Source: Achatina immaculata
Taxonomy: Eukaryota; Mollusca; Gastropoda; Stylommatophora; Achatinidae
Length of the DNA: 64,000 nt
NCBI GenBank assembly: GCA_009760885.1
Contig: CM019707.1
Span: 32,591,602-32,655,601, forward strand
Direction: 5' to 3'
Of this stretch, positions 63,945 through 64,000 are shown one piece after another. The position numbers and the translations under genes are program-made. The notes below the pieces were generated by a model. The model had not been told where the DNA came from and made no database searches. It saw only the letters and a program-made list of their open reading frames with translations. Within the stretch, counting starts at the first letter, position 1; each line of letters opens with the position of its first letter.

Positions 63945-64000
63945 ATGTTCCCTCTAAGCTGCGCGGCCGCGCACAGGGGGAAAAAAAATCACACCACGCA
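63945..64000 (+). repeat. possible hAT-like transposon end
   Basis: CCAATGTTCCCTCTAAGCTG followed by CGCGGCCGCGCAC resembles the CAGTGTTCCCTC-type termini of some hAT elements. It interrupts DR1 copy 7. The partner end is outside the window. Confidence 0.3.

Overview
This window is animal nuclear DNA, most likely from a mollusc or another lophotrochozoan invertebrate. The evidence is one spliced metazoan-type ABC transporter gene with kilobase introns, Penelope-like, mariner, IS630-like and Helitron-like fragments, many 3' ends of non-LTR retrotransposons, tRNA-derived SINEs, and no operon structure or bacterial-type coding. The mollusc assignment is inference from the kinds of repeats; the sequence shows no unique taxon marker.

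The only conventional protein gene I can support is the 5' end of an ABCC5-like (MRP5 family) ABC transporter on the + strand. Coding exon 1 is at 36244-36347, exon 2 at 39365-39490 and exon 3 at 41521-41679. All three exons use clean GT/AG sites and join in phase 2. The rest of the gene (membrane domains and ATPase domains) is not in the window, so either intron 3 exceeds 22 kb or the gene model is broken. A second, much weaker candidate exon lies on the - strand at 19098-19202. A GC-rich block with a TATA box at 62596-62602 may be a promoter of a gene beyond the right edge.

Layout. 1-6.4 kb: non-LTR retrotransposon debris, a 42-bp minisatellite, a Helitron-like element, a decayed IS630/Tc1-mariner transposase and a Penelope-like 3' end. 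6.4-9.2 kb: one 2.77-kb polypyrimidine array. 9.4-12.4 kb: a 1.15-kb direct duplication whose second copy sits inside a 45-bp tandem array. 12.4-22.1 kb: SINEs, reverse-transcriptase tails and 36-, 37-, 29- and 39-bp arrays. 22.1-26.6 kb: a 1.94-kb tandem duplication carrying a dead mariner. 26.9-28.6 kb: a 33-bp array and a second Penelope 3' end. 29-31.6 kb: a 33-bp array with higher-order structure and a 27-bp array grown from reverse-transcriptase codons. 32.6-36 kb: pyrimidine arrays and a 40-bp array. 36.2-41.7 kb: the ABCC5-like exons. 42-54.4 kb: more arrays (50-bp, CT-rich, GAA, 39-bp, poly-C, CTA/CTG, 37-bp) mixed with retrotransposon tails. 54.5-61.9 kb: a 32-bp satellite of about 100 copies and a 2.7-kb tandem duplication of its right end. 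61.9-64 kb: GC-rich and mostly unique.

The main theme is that many tandem arrays grew out of transposable elements. At five places the repeat unit can be read as a piece of an adjacent mobile-element fragment (4.3, 22.2, 31.2, 52.9 and 54.2 kb). Several retroelement 3' ends also run directly into microsatellites. Nearly all long open frames in the window are stop-free readings of these arrays and are not genes.
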